Shown here: in pieces, positions 1 to 11,731 of the stretch
Layout of the letters: the number at the start of each line of letters is the position of its first letter
Position numbering within the stretch: the stretch's first letter is position 1
Source of the DNA: Plotosus lineatus
Taxonomy: Eukaryota > Chordata > Actinopteri > Siluriformes > Plotosidae
Reading direction: 5' to 3'
Length of the DNA stretch: 64,000 nucleotides
Assembly (NCBI GenBank): GCA_024760905.1
Contig: CM045733.1
Coordinates: 39,575,001 to 39,639,000 of the forward strand
Translations under genes and position numbers: made by a program
Notes under the pieces: generated by a model
Database searches by the model: none
Told to the model about the DNA's origin: nothing
The model's input: the letters and a program-made list of their open reading frames with translations, nothing else

Positions 1-85
1 CGGATGGTAGAGCTTCTTACCTTATCGCTAAGGGAGAACCCCGCCACCCGGCGAAGGAAGCTCATTTCAGCCGCTTGTATCCGCG

Positions 86-90
<5 letters not shown>
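1..90 (-). repeat. LINE fragment (same family as 27.8-29.6 kb)
   Basis: The first 90 bases resemble positions 28126-28215 and 49320-49405, which belong to the 3' part of a non-LTR retrotransposon read on the minus strand. This is a partial copy cut off by the window edge. No open frame is left in this piece. Confidence 0.6.
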
Positions 91-166
<76 letters not shown>

Positions 167-177
167 GTATGTGTGTG

Positions 178-252
<75 letters not shown>

Positions 253-265
253 GTGTGAGTGTGTC

Positions 266-298
<33 letters not shown>

Positions 299-345
299 TA
301 TGTGTCTATATATATATATATATATTGTATGTGTGTGTGTGTGTG
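91..345. repeat. (TA)n/(TG)n compound microsatellite
   Basis: Long TA runs at 98-161, 181-249 and 276-327 are joined by short TG blocks. An apparent reading frame through it (Tyr-Ile repeats) is an artefact of the dinucleotide repeat. Confidence 0.97.
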
Positions 346-984
346 TTGAGATAAAGGTCAGAAAAGGAAAAATGGTCCATTTTTATCGAAATTCTGATTT
401 TTGCATAAACTATTAAAACAAGTATTCAACTATCACTTGCTCAAGTGAAATCAACCAAAACGCACTAAAAATGCCTTTTTCCTCTCCATTTTTTGGCGAG
501 TACCCTCATAATACTAGTTAAAAACAGTAGCAAAACTCACTGGTTTTCGTTGCAATTATTCGGTATAAGACACACTAGAATCCATACACCAGAAGAATGG
601 TCGTGAAGTAGTCTTTCCATTTTGGAAACTGTTTTGATATTGAAATGAGCTTCCATGCCATTTCAGCAAATAAAATAAAGGTTATGAATACGATATGCTC
701 GTAAACAATGCAGGCTAGTTGCTAAGGAAGATCTGAAATGAGCACACTGATTGGTCAGCTCGGGCTTGCACATGCGCAGTGCCCATTACACGTTAACTTC
801 CGGTTTACTGCATGGTGAATTTATCTCCAACTTTCTCTTCAATAAGATTGTGAATACACATAATTTCTGGAAAAGGAGAGTGAAATGTCATCTGAGATGG
901 CTAGCAGCATTTGTATCGATGTTAAATTCTAGGCTGCGTGCCACAGTGAAAATAGATTGAAAATTAGAAAATGTGCAATAGATA
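346..984. other. Intron, no gene; part of an unnamed repeat
   Basis: No exon or RNA gene is visible. The stretch 745-875 matches, in reverse orientation, 26045-26185, so both belong to an interspersed repeat I cannot name. Confidence 0.5.
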
Positions 985-1116
985 GGAATTTTGGGTTTTC
1001 ATGAGCTGTATGCCAAAATCATCAGTATTAAAACAATAAAAGATCTGAAATATTTCAGTTGGTGTGCAATGAATCTAAAATATATGAAAGTTTAATTTTT
1101 ATCAGTAGATAAGTCT

Positions 1117-1412
1117 GTTGGGTTTATACACCTGAGCCTAGTGGCTCATCAGGCCGGTGCTTATCCCCGGTTTGCGTAGCATGAAGCGACCAGGAGTTCA
1201 ACTCCTCCTGGATGGGACGCCAGTCCATCGCAGGTTACCTTCCCAGTATATTTTTACTGGTACCCATTTATACTGCTGAGTGAACAGAGGCACACTTGTG
1301 GTTGAAACCTTGCCCAGGGGTCTTAGCACAGTGGGGGTCTCAGTGGGATTTGAACTCACAACCTCCCGATCATGAGCATAGCACTCTAACCACTACACCA
1401 CCAGCCACCTTC
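1117..1412 (-). repeat. tRNA-derived SINE, family 2
   Basis: Read on the minus strand, the unit starts with a tRNA-like head: an A-box-like TGGTGTAGTGG and a B-box-like GTTCAAATCCC. These are the internal pol III promoter motifs of tRNA genes. A second copy of the same ~290-bp unit lies at 52202-52503. The full length and the lack of a cloverleaf argue for a SINE, not a tRNA gene. Confidence 0.75.
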
Positions 1413-1415
1413 ACA

Positions 1416-1499
1416 AGAGTAGAAGATACAGAGGATTGGGTGAGATGGAAGTGGATGGTTTGCTGTGGCAACCCCTGAAGGGAAAAGCTGAAAGGAAAA
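1416..1499 (+). repeat. RTE 3'-end fragment
   Basis: This matches 24930-25008, the extreme 3' end of the RTE copy inside the Tc1 element at 20.5-25.1 kb, including the terminal GAAGGGAAAAGC-GAAAGGAAAAG stretch. It joins Tc1 sequence (ATCAGTAC...) at the same junction as that copy. Confidence 0.8.
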
Positions 1500-2168
1500 G
1501 ATCAGTACATTTATAGAAAATCATGAACTTTATCCCAATATGCTAATTTTTTGAGAAGGACTAGTATATATGTGTATATCTTCTTTTCCTTTTTGTATCT
1601 TTTACTTTTACTCCAACTACCTTCATGTCCTCCTTCACTACATCCATAAATCTTCTCTTTGGTCTTCCTCTTGGCCTTCTGCCTGGTAGTTCCAACCTCA
1701 GCATCCTATTACCAAGATACTCACTATCCCTCCTCTGTACATGTCCAAACCATCTCATTCTAGCCCTACTGACTTTGTCTCCAGAACATCTTACATGAGC
1801 TGCCCCTCTGATGTACTAATTTCTGATCCTATCCATTCTCGTTACTCTCAGAGAGGACCTCAACGTTTTGATCTCTGCTACCTCCAGCCCTGCCTCCTGT
1901 CTTTTCCTCAGCTCCACTGTTTCTCAACCATACAACATCGCAGGCCTCATCACAGTCTTGTACACTTTTCATTCTTTCAGATACTCTCCTATCGCGCACA
2001 TCATACTGGACACTTTTCTCCAACCATTCCTACCTACCTGCACACGCTTCTTCACCTCTTTTCTACACTATCCATTGCTCTGGATTGTTGAGCCTAAGTA
2101 CTTAAAATCTTCCACCTTCCTTATCTCTGCTCCCTGTAACCTCACCATTCCTCTTGGGTCCTTCTCAG

Positions 2169-2837
2169 TCACACACCTGTATTCTGACTTCCTGAGGTTA
2201 CTTCATTCCCCTCCTTTCCAGGGCATACCTCAACCTCTAGATTTTCCTCCACTTGTTCTCTGCTCTCACTACAGATCACAATGTCATCTGCAAACATCAT
2301 AGTCCACGGAGATTCTTGTCTAACCTCGTCTGTCAGCTTGTCCATCACCATAGCAAACAAGAAGGGGCTCGGAGCTGACCCTTGATGCAGTCCCACCTCC
2401 ACCTTGAACTCTTCTGTCACACCGACAGCACACCTCACCACTGCCTTACATCTCTCATACATGTCCTGCACCACTCTAACATACTTCTCTGCCACTCCAG
2501 ACTTCCTTATGCAATAAAACAGTTCTTCTCTTGGCACCTTGTCATATGCATTCTCCAGATTCACAGGGGCACAATACAGCTCCTTCTGACCTTCTCTGTA
2601 CTTCTCTATTCGCACCCTCAAAGCAAACACTGCATCTATGGTGCTCTTTCTTGGCATGAAACCAAACTGTTGTTCACAAATGCTGACCTCTGCCCTTAGT
2701 CTAGCTTCCACTATTCTCTCCCATAACTTCATGCTATGGCTCATTATCTTTATCCCTCTGTAGTTGCCACAACTCTGCACATCTCCCTTGTTCTTAAAAA
2801 TGGGCACCAGCACACTTCTCCACCATTCCTCCGACAT
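2169..2837 (-). pseudogene. RTE reverse transcriptase core (broken ORF)
   Basis: A 222-residue minus-strand frame carries RT motifs in order: CGNYRGIKIMSH, EQQFGFMPRKST, LENAYDKVPREELFY, GLHQGSAPSPFLFA and the catalytic box MMFADDIVICSES. The two Asp residues of the FADD box are intact, unlike in the copy at 24.2 kb. The frame fails after the FADD region. The C-terminal part (MRWFGHVQRRDSEYLG) reappears in another frame at 1561-1758. Confidence 0.85.
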
Positions 2838-3360
2838 CCTTTCACTCTCTAAGGCCTTGTTGAATGTTTTTGTCAGAAAATCTACTGCTACCTCTCCTAG
2901 ACACTTCTATACTTCTACTGGTATGTCATCAGGACCAACTGCCTTTCCATTCTTCATCCTCTTCAATGCCCTCCTCACCTCACCCTTACTAATTTTTGCT
3001 ACTTCCTGGTCTTCAACAGTCACCTTTTCTACTCTTTTTTTTTTCTCTCATTTTCCTCATTCATCAGCTCTTCAAAGTACTCTCTCCATCTTTCCAGCAC
3101 ACCTCTGTCATCAGTCAATACATTTCCCACCCTGTTCTTAATCACTCTAACTTGTTGCATATCCTTCAAATCCCTATTTTTCTTCTGTGCCAACCTGTAT
3201 AAATCATTTTCTCCCTCCGTATGCCCTCTGTTTGGCCTTTGACACCGCTACTTTTGCCATACGCTTTGTCTCCCTGTATTTCTGTTTACTCTCATCGGTC
3301 CCATTTCTTCTTCGCTAACTTCTTCTTTTGTACACACTCCTGCACTTCCTCATTCCACCA

Positions 3361-4209
3361 TCAAGTCTCCTTATCTCCTCTCCTTTCAGATGACACCCCA
3401 AGTATTCTCCTACCTGTCTCCCTGATCACATTAGCTATAGTTTTCCAGTCATCTGGAAGCACTTCCTGACCACCCAAAGCCTGTTTCAACTCCGCCTTGA
3501 AGACAACATGACACTCTTCCTTTTTCAGCTTCCACCACCTTGTCTTCTGCTCTGCCTTTGCCTTCTTCGCCTTTCTTACCATCAGCGTCATCCTGCACAC
3601 CACCATCCTATGCTGTTTGGCAACACTCTCACCCACTGCTGCTTTGCAGTCACTGACTTCCTTCAAATTACATCGCCTACACAAGATGTAGTCTACCTGT
3701 GTGCTCCTACCTCCACTTTTATAAGTCAGCCTATGCTCCTGTCTCTTCTGGAAGAAAGTATTCACCATAGCATTTCCATCCTTTTTTGCAAAATCGACCA
3801 ACATCTGTCCTTCTGTGTTCCTGTCCTGGATCCCAAACCTGCCCATCACTTCCTCATCTCCTCTGTTGCCTGCACCAACTTGTCCATTGAAGTCTGCACC
3901 AATGACCACTTTTTCGCCTCTGCGGGCACTCTGCATCACTTCATCTAACTCACTCCAGAATTTCTTCTTCTCTTCTCGCTCACGTCCTGCCTGTGGGGCA
4001 TAAGCACTAACAACATTTAAAATCACACCTTCAATTTCTAACTTGAGACTCATCACTCCATCTGACACTCTTTTCACTTCTAGAACATTCCTGACCATCC
4101 CCTCCTTCAAGATGACTCCTACTCCATTTCTCTTCCCATCCACCCCATGATAAAACGGCTTAAACCTTGCTTCTAGCTTTGCTACCTTTCCACCTGGTGT
4201 TCTGAACAC
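3361..4209 (-). pseudogene. RTE endonuclease domain (broken ORF)
   Basis: A 282-residue minus-strand frame covers the AP-endonuclease-like part. Visible signatures are GADFNG (catalytic Asp/Asn block), VVSAYAPQAG and QVDYILCRR. In an intact element it nicks target DNA to prime reverse transcription. The N-terminal part (LCVQETRW block in the sister copy) lies in another frame beyond 4209, and the link to the RT domain is frameshifted. Confidence 0.8.
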
Positions 4210-4600
4210 ACAGTATGTCCACCTTCCTCCGCTGTATCATGTCAGCCAGCTCCACCTTTTCCTGTTATAGTTCCAACATTCAAAGTCCCTACTCTCAGTC
4301 ATAGACTCATGCCTATCCTCTTTTCTTTTTGTCTACGGACACGCCTCCCACCTCTCCTTCTTCGACCAACAGTAGTCCAATTTCCATCAGCACCCAGCAC
4401 TGATGGTGGTCGTTGTTAACCCGGGCCTCGACCGATCCGGTATGAAATTTGTCTTTACGGTTTGCATTTTGTATTGTGGCAAAAGTTTTATGCCGGATGC
4501 CCTTCCTGTCGCAACCCTCTGCATTTATCCAGGCTTGGGACCAGCGTGAGGGCAGGCACTTGTTTGTGCCCCCCCTCACGGCTGCATTATGTATGTGCGT

Positions 4601-4630
4601 GTGTGTGTGTTTTATATATCTATCTATCTA

Positions 4631-4674
<44 letters not shown>
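4601..4674. repeat. (TG)n/(TATC)n/(TA)n microsatellite
   Basis: TG, TATC and TA runs directly follow the 5' end of the minus-strand RTE element. Confidence 0.95.
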
Positions 4675-4675
<1 letters not shown>

Positions 4676-4689
4676 TGAATAAATAATGT

Positions 4690-5262
4690 CTGTGTGTGTG
4701 TGAGATTTGCCCATTCCCTTCCTCCACCTTCATGGCTGACGTGCTTGTGAGCAAGGCTCCTAATTCCTTTCTGCACGCCCCCAATAAGTCTGGTAGCTCA
4801 CTGCTCCCTGTGTGTGTGCTTACTTTGGATGGTTCAGTGCAAAGGCAATAATTTCCCTTGTGGAATCTAATAAGGTCCAGCCAAAAAAAAAAAAACAATA
4901 AACGATGGGCTGAATGGAGCTCTCAGAGATTTTCAATGCTTGGGACATTCAAAACTTTTTTATAAATTAACCCTTCATTATAACCCTCTACACAACTTTA
5001 TCCCTGTCTTGTCTGGTATGATCCTTGGGTTTCATGATGCTGTTTATCCATTAATGTTCTCTAACAAACATTTATCATTCGGTAACTTATGAAGGTGGAC
5101 AGATGTAATAGGACTTAGTCACTTTACATCAAAATTTTGATCTACATCAAAATACAATGGCTCAGAGCACAGCAAGAATAAGAGGAAAATAGAAAATATT
5201 TCTAAGAGAAAATTAATCAATATATATGTCGAACATTTTGTGTAACGGATAAATGAAAGATG
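4690..5262. other. Intron without recognisable features
   Basis: No exon, RNA gene or known repeat seen, apart from an A-run at 4881-4892. Confidence 0.5.
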
Positions 5263-5580
5263 ACACCGTATTTTTCGGGCCATAAGGCCCACTGGATCAC
5301 AAGGCGCAACAGCAACAAATGTTCACTTATCGGCCTCTGACCGCACACAAGGCACATCGGATTATAAGGCGCATTATGCAAAACAAAAGTCAGGTAAGTT
5401 AAACTTGATTCAACTCCCAGAATAACTCTCAACATTGCTCAGCTGTAACACATAAAATATAGAATAATACACTTCACAATAACTCAACATTGTTTAGTTA
5501 TAACAATATAAAACAATAAACTCACTTTCACCAGATTATAAGGTGCCCTGTCAGCTTTTTTTAAAGATCAAAGGCATTTT
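5263..5580. repeat. MITE-like repeat, family E
   Basis: It begins CCGTATTTTTCGGGCCATAA and repeats the phrase 'attataaggcgca'. Related sequence lies at 27452-27720 and, ending in the reverse complement (GGTCCAAAAAATACGG), at 31530-31646. The termini suggest a non-autonomous DNA transposon. No protein is encoded. Confidence 0.55.
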
Positions 5581-6050
5581 GTATGAAAGGTAATATATAT
5601 TGCACAGCAATATGGCACAAACATTTTAATAAAAGGTAAATCAAAGATGGTTGTTTTACACTAGTAACAGGTAATTAGTTCACTGGGTTTTATTTACGGC
5701 TTTTAGAATAAAGATGGCTAAATACAAATGCTCACCGCACATTTTTGATAAAATGTTTTCAAAGTTTCTTTCTTTATCATGTTAAAAATGTATGAAAATA
5801 GTTCTGATGAACTAGTGCAACAATTCAATAAAAATGATAAAACTTGAATTCGTATGATATGGAAAATTATTTAGATCTTGGAGGATGATATCTGATAAAA
5901 TTAATCAGTTTCTCCATGGTATACTTTGCCTCATTCAATAATTGCTTTCAATCTTTATATTAAGTTTCAATAATGAAATTGTGCCATGTCAGTGACAGAA
6001 AAAAAGACAAACAGTATAAAATACAAAAAGACACAGAGAGAGAGAGAGTG

Positions 6051-6088
<38 letters not shown>

Positions 6089-7281
6089 TCATCTGTGCAT
6101 TGTACGGAGTCAGATAATTAAAGAACAACACACGTGGCTGGAAACTGATGTTCCTAATGATAACAAAGCGCCCACCGGCTCAGTGAGATCATCTGTTTCA
6201 GTTGGTGACATCATATGAGGATTACAGCGTGTGCTGCAATTTTGTGGAGAGACCCCCCCACACACACACACACGCTCATGCCCTTAACTTATTTAAAAGA
6301 TGAACTAAAACTTCTTTTAGAATTGGATCTACCTTCATCTACAGATTACGGTACTCTCTAAAAGTGGAGCTCCTGGTAGATATATCTATTAATAGTGTCT
6401 GAGGTTGCTGTTAGAATAGCAGTGCACCTCCTTAAGAGATAGCATCGTCATGATTGTGTGTGTGCTGAAGTAAGAGAGAGATTGATTCCAGCGTGGTGTT
6501 TGGAGTAGAGTTAGAGAAAACCTGAAAGGGAAGTTTTAGGCGGAGCTAATGTGTAATAAAGTTTCATGTTTCAAATAAATCCTGTAGCTCCTTGGCATCA
6601 AGAAGTCTGTGTTTTGCTTTTCTTCTCACTAAAAGGGTAATTAAACCCTGTAATTAACCCTGGGGGAAATAAACAAACAACACCACCCACCCGGTTTCCT
6701 GACTGAACTGTGGCGTGAAAGCAGGAAAGGGTACCACTGGGTTCTCATTTCATTACTGTTCACTTACTGATTTCTATGTTCGTTTGGATCATTTGTCTTG
6801 GTTTAATTATTTGCTTAACGAGTTCATGTTCTATGCTGCCGTTCATGGTTTGTGTTGTTTTGCTTGGTGAAATCAGCACTATTGATCATTACTATTTTTG
6901 ATATTGGGACTGTGTAACTATTGATTTTTATTGTGGTGAGATATCCAATATGGCCACCACAGCTGCAAACTTGAATTTGCGTTTTTTGCATTAACTCAAA
7001 ATGCCATCACCAATTGTCACAATTTTTTAGTGTTGATCTTGGCACTTTTATAATGTGGTACGTGGTCTGATTACTGCTCACTTTGCAGGGCTTTATTTTA
7101 GCATTTCTTCACCTTACATAAAGTTCAGGGCAATTTTCTAGAATGTTTAAAGAAAAAAGAAATAAGTCAAGTCATGCTCAAACAGTGCTTTTCATAAAAA
7201 GAGAGCATTTATAATGTGAGTCCCATAAAATGAAACCCCCGATTTGTAGAATTTTTATTTATATTATATTTGTCTTTGCAG
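5581..7281. other. akap13 intron
   Basis: AT-rich intron with a TG run at 6053-6083 and a short CA run at 6258-6272. I see no exon with good splice sites. The exon before 7282 must end with one base of a split codon. Confidence 0.5.
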
Positions 7282-7392
7282 ATGTACCAGATGCAACTGT
7301 GTGTCGGTCCATGCCCACGAACTCGCTGCCTGGGTTCGAGTGTGTTGATGATGGAGACTTGCTGTTGGGCCCAGACAATACTACCTTCAAAC

Positions 7393-7394
<2 letters not shown>
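7282..7394 (+). CDS. akap13: akap13 exon a (linker before C1)
   Basis: Acceptor TGTCTTTGCAG, donor GTGTGT at 7395. The exon starts at codon position 2 and ends in phase 0. It encodes VPDATVCRSMPTNSLPG and then an acidic stretch ending TTFKQ. The donor runs straight into a (GT)n microsatellite. This linker is poorly conserved, so the call leans on the splice sites and on the phase fit with the next exon. Confidence 0.75.
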
Positions 7395-7427
<33 letters not shown>

Positions 7428-7905
7428 GGCACCATCTCTGTTTATTTTAATTAGTGCATGTGTTTTTTCTCTCCTCCCTCCATTAACACTTTGCTATTTC
7501 AAAAAAAACAACCTTGCTTTGATGTCTCTGGCCGATAAATGTGTTTTACAGGGATCCCTCACTTTCCGCGGTTAATTGGAACTGAGATCCCCACGCGACC
7601 ATCGAAATCTGCGAAGTAGGATCACCCCCCCCACACACCCCGAATGACGTATATGTACATGTATATGTGTGTCTAATATCAATAAATACATATTCAATGC
7701 TATAAATGCTTATCATAACAATTAACCATTAAAAACAATAACATAAGATGTAAATAAAATATAAATACACACACATACAGATAGTTTTGCATAAGATGAT
7801 GACGACACACATATGCATGCGCGCGCAGATGCATGTGCACACAGATGCAACAATGTGACTAGTTCTGATGGGAGATTTTGGGTTGCTTTTGTTGTGTTGG
7901 TTTGG

Positions 7906-7940
<35 letters not shown>

Positions 7941-8975
7941 ATAATTGGCCTTGTTTTTGTGGCATTTTCCTTAACTTTTCCCCCCTGTTCTTCCTTAATT
8001 TCTTAATTTTTAATTTGAGGAATATTTATTTATTTAAAAAAAACCGCAATGCACCGAAGCCGCATTAATTGAAGCGTGAAATAGTGAGGTACCCCTGTAT
8101 AACATAAAGCTATACAAACTCCACTGGCCTTCACTGGGATTCATGCCTTTCTGCAGATTGGATTACCAATCAGAATTGCGGTTCATGTTTGAATGTCCTC
8201 GTCTTCGGTCGAAATGATGATGGGGGTTGGTGTTGGTTGGATTCTGGTATACTTGGTCAGGATTATTATTTTAAAGTACTGAAACGGTGACATAAAACTG
8301 GTTTAAATTTAGATTTGATAATAATGCCCCAGATTTGGTAATACCAGTCTGCATGGGAAATACTAGTCCAGATGTGGGATTGCTAGTACAGTACTACTGT
8401 ATAATGGGATTTGTGAATAACAGTCCATATTGGGTTTTGAAACCCTGGGTCAGACTGGGATTTTGGAATGCTGGTACAGATTGGAATTTGGCGAATACTA
8501 ATTGACATTGAGGTTTTGGAATTTTTATTCAAACTAAGCTTTGAGAGTACCACTGCAGATTGGGAATTGGATGCACTGCTCTGGATTGGTTTGAATAACA
8601 ATTTAATCATTCATACGTTCTCTTTCAGAATGAGGACCTCACCATGAGTAAATCCATTTCTATAGATGACTCCTCTACCAAGCACACTGAGGAAGAGGAA
8701 CAGAAAGATCAGCTGACAGAGGTTCTTGAGTGTTCTCCTATCCTTCGGTCTACTAGTCGTTCTCAATCTCCATCCCGAAGACACAGCTGGGAACCGAACA
8801 AAAATCTCACCAGTGAGACTGACATGGGCCAACGCAGGTAATGAAGTGTCCAGAAGGCATGTGTGTGAAAACACTTTTTACACACATGTATAATGCACCA
8901 CAATCCATATTAATGATTATAATACTACACACTTATTACACTACATGAGAAGTGTGTGTGTGTGTATATGTATAC

Positions 8976-9024
<49 letters not shown>

Positions 9025-9845
9025 CATATACATACGGAGGCTCCCCGACTTAGGTTCATTCATTTTACGTATTTTTTGATTTTACTTTTTTTTTTTTTTT
9101 TTTTTTTTTTAATTGTCAAATTTTGAGTTTAGCGTGCTCTCTGCAGTATGAGACATACCTATGTAGTACGCTGACGTAATGATATTGCGTCCATTGTTTA
9201 CAATTGACAAACTGAACGTGAACCTCTTTCTTCCCAGTTCACTCCGTGTTACCCTTGTGTTAAGACGTCGTCTCTGTGATCTTTGTGTTTACCCTGTTTT
9301 GCGGACTTTTGTAACCCTAAGCAAATATGGTTTGTCAGAAGCGTAAACCTACTAGTGATAGTGGTAATCAAAAAAAGCGGCAAGCCATTTTGTAAGAAAC
9401 AAAGATGGCTATTATCATGAAAATTGATGCTGGTGAAAAACACATGAATGTTGCATGTTTTTTCCAAATGGCTCCGTCGACCATCGGAACCATTTACAAG
9501 CAGAAAGATCGCATCACAGAGCATGTTAAAGGTCATATTTGATAGTGTATTTGATGAGTGAATTAAATTAAAATGTATCTCTTTGAAATTATTTTGCTGA
9601 ATTTAATTTATTTGAAATTAATATTAATATTGATATATTTAAGATTATTAATTATTATTTTACAATGTTATGTTTATAATTGATTTAGGGGTGTTTTATG
9701 AGATACGGTCATGGTATTTATGGATGTATAGTACAGTATGAACGTCATACGTCACTGGAACATACAGAAACGACTTACGTTTTTTTTTTTTACCTTATGT
9801 TCGGCCGTCAGGAACCTAACTAAAACGTAAGTTGGGGAGCGTCTG

Positions 9846-9897
<52 letters not shown>

Positions 9898-10734
9898 TAC
9901 ATACATACATACGTACAGGGATCCCTCACTTTACGTGGTTAATTGGGACTGAGACCTTCGATATTCACAAAGTAGGATCACCCCCCCCCACCCCCCACCC
10001 CCCGACTGACGTATGCGTACATGTATATGTGTATATAATATCAATAAATACATATTCTATGGTATAAATGCTCGTACAAACAATTAAACATTAAAAAATA
10101 ATGCATAAGATGTAAATGAAATATAAATACAGTCTGCTCCCTACTTATGGAATTAATCCATTCCAGCGCCTTTTATGTAATGCAGGAGTTTCGTAAGTAA
10201 GGGGCACATTTTACATGTAAAACGCCTGATTTGTTCCAAAACTACCCCATAAACCCTTTAAAAATGATGAAAGTACACCAATTTTGTATGAAATATGTGT
10301 TAAAAGTAAAAGAAAATTATTTATTAAACCATTTAAACATTTTATTAACATATTAAACTGTTTTATTAACATATTTATTAATTAAACCATTATTAAACAT
10401 TTTTTATTAACACACACACACACACACGGTACAGTATGCATTAAATGTGTATTGTATACACATTGAATGTTTATTGTGGCGCTGCATGCCACGCCCACAA
10501 GCAGGATGCCGGAGCATTTTAAGATGTGGAATTCAAAGTGCATTCCCTGCTTGACAGATTGGAGGGCCAAACTCAACTTAAACTTGATTCCTTGTGGGAT
10601 CGGAGGTCCAGATGAGACGCATTTTGCTCACATGCGCCTCATTTATTAAACATTTACTGAATTAAACAACTTAAAAAACTAAACTAAAAACTAAAGAGTT
10701 AAGCCTCCTTTCATATGACGTGCACACACACGCG

Positions 10735-10783
<49 letters not shown>

Positions 10784-11677
10784 CTCGGGCCACTCCCACA
10801 TGCAACACGTAGTTGACGGAACAATTCTATTTAAATGTTTAAATGGACGGAATGTTTTATTTAAAGCGGAATTACAGTACCTGTTTGAAAGATCAGAGGT
10901 CCTCATTCAATACTAACTTGCTTCCTTGCGAGATCGGAGGTCTTCTCCCACGGAGCACTCTGTTTTAATATCGTGCGGAAATAATCACCTCCATCACTGT
11001 GTTTCCACTTTAAGGTCTCCTTCTGGTTCAATATCATCCCGATTGTAGAGGGGTTTCGACGATAACGAAATATAACGCTGCATGATCAATCTCAAAACAA
11101 GTCAACAGTCAACTCTCCTTCACGCGTGTGACAAACAGGAAGTATGGGTACAGGAAGTATAGGTAATGTTCAGCTGCGTCATCCCTCCTTGCCAATGGGA
11201 GGCCAGCGGGGCGGGATATTGGAAGACAGCCAATGAGAGAACAACTCTCGCATTGTGTGAAATTGTGATTGGCGCGTTTGAATTTTGAGTGGCACATTTG
11301 GCGCTTTTCGTAAGAGGAGGTTGTTTTTATATCCCATGGACGAAAACTTAGGAAAATGCTTTTCGGAACCCGGAATTTTCGTACGCAGGGGGTTTCGTAA
11401 GTAAGGGGTCGACTGTACACACATACAGACAACACTCTGATGCGCTCCTCAGAAAAATGTAAGCAGTTTTGATGGGAGGTTTTGTGGGGTTTTTGTTTGT
11501 TTTGGGTTGTTTTTTTTCTTTTTCTTTTTTTTTTTGTTCCATAATTGGCCTTGTTTTTACGGCATTTTCTTCAACTTCATCCCCTATTCCTGAATTTCCT
11601 TATTTTTATTTCGATGAATATATAAAAAAAAAAATGATGCATTGAAGCACAAAGTAGTGAGGCATCCCTGTGTGTGC

Positions 11678-11731
<54 letters not shown>

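Larger units (their letters stand above)
985..1577 (+). mobile_element. Tc1-like right inverted repeat, interrupted
   Basis: Positions 985-1115 match the inner part, and 1500-1577 the outer part (ending TTTTTTGAGAAGGACTAG), of the ~200-bp right terminal repeat of the Tc1 family that also occurs at 20512, 33708 and 40864. Between the two halves lie a SINE on the minus strand and ~80 bp of RTE 3' end. No transposase is left in this copy. Confidence 0.8.
1578..4590 (-). mobile_element. RTE-type LINE retrotransposon, near full length, decayed
   Basis: On the minus strand the element starts near 4588 (TGCAGCCGTGAGGGGGGCAC, also the start of the copy at 21944) and runs to about 1578. It encodes, in order, an endonuclease and a reverse transcriptase of the RTE type, common in fishes. 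The frames are broken by indels and stops, so it cannot make a full protein. The standard 3' tail found in other copies (CGACCCCTGAAGGGAA...) is missing. The clade name rests on recognised protein similarity, not on a search. Confidence 0.85.

Noticed and set aside
75..416. Tyr-Ile and Cys-Val repeat frames in TA and TG tracts (also at 7230, 14351, 54293, 61571 and others)
   Set aside because: Dinucleotide repeats give open frames in all phases. These are not genes.
1741..3469. Plus-strand frames rich in Ser, His, Leu and Pro over 1.7-4.0 kb
   Set aside because: They are antisense shadows of the minus-strand RTE coding region.
3361..4209. The 282-residue minus-strand ORF as a host gene (such proteins are often labelled as developmental genes in databases)
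   Set aside because: It is the endonuclease domain of an RTE retrotransposon; the same sequence recurs at 22.1 kb next to a reverse transcriptase.
5400..7281. Search for the exon preceding exon a
   Set aside because: No AG...GT interval with an AKAP13-like peptide and an end leaving one base of a split codon was found. The exon probably lies left of the window.
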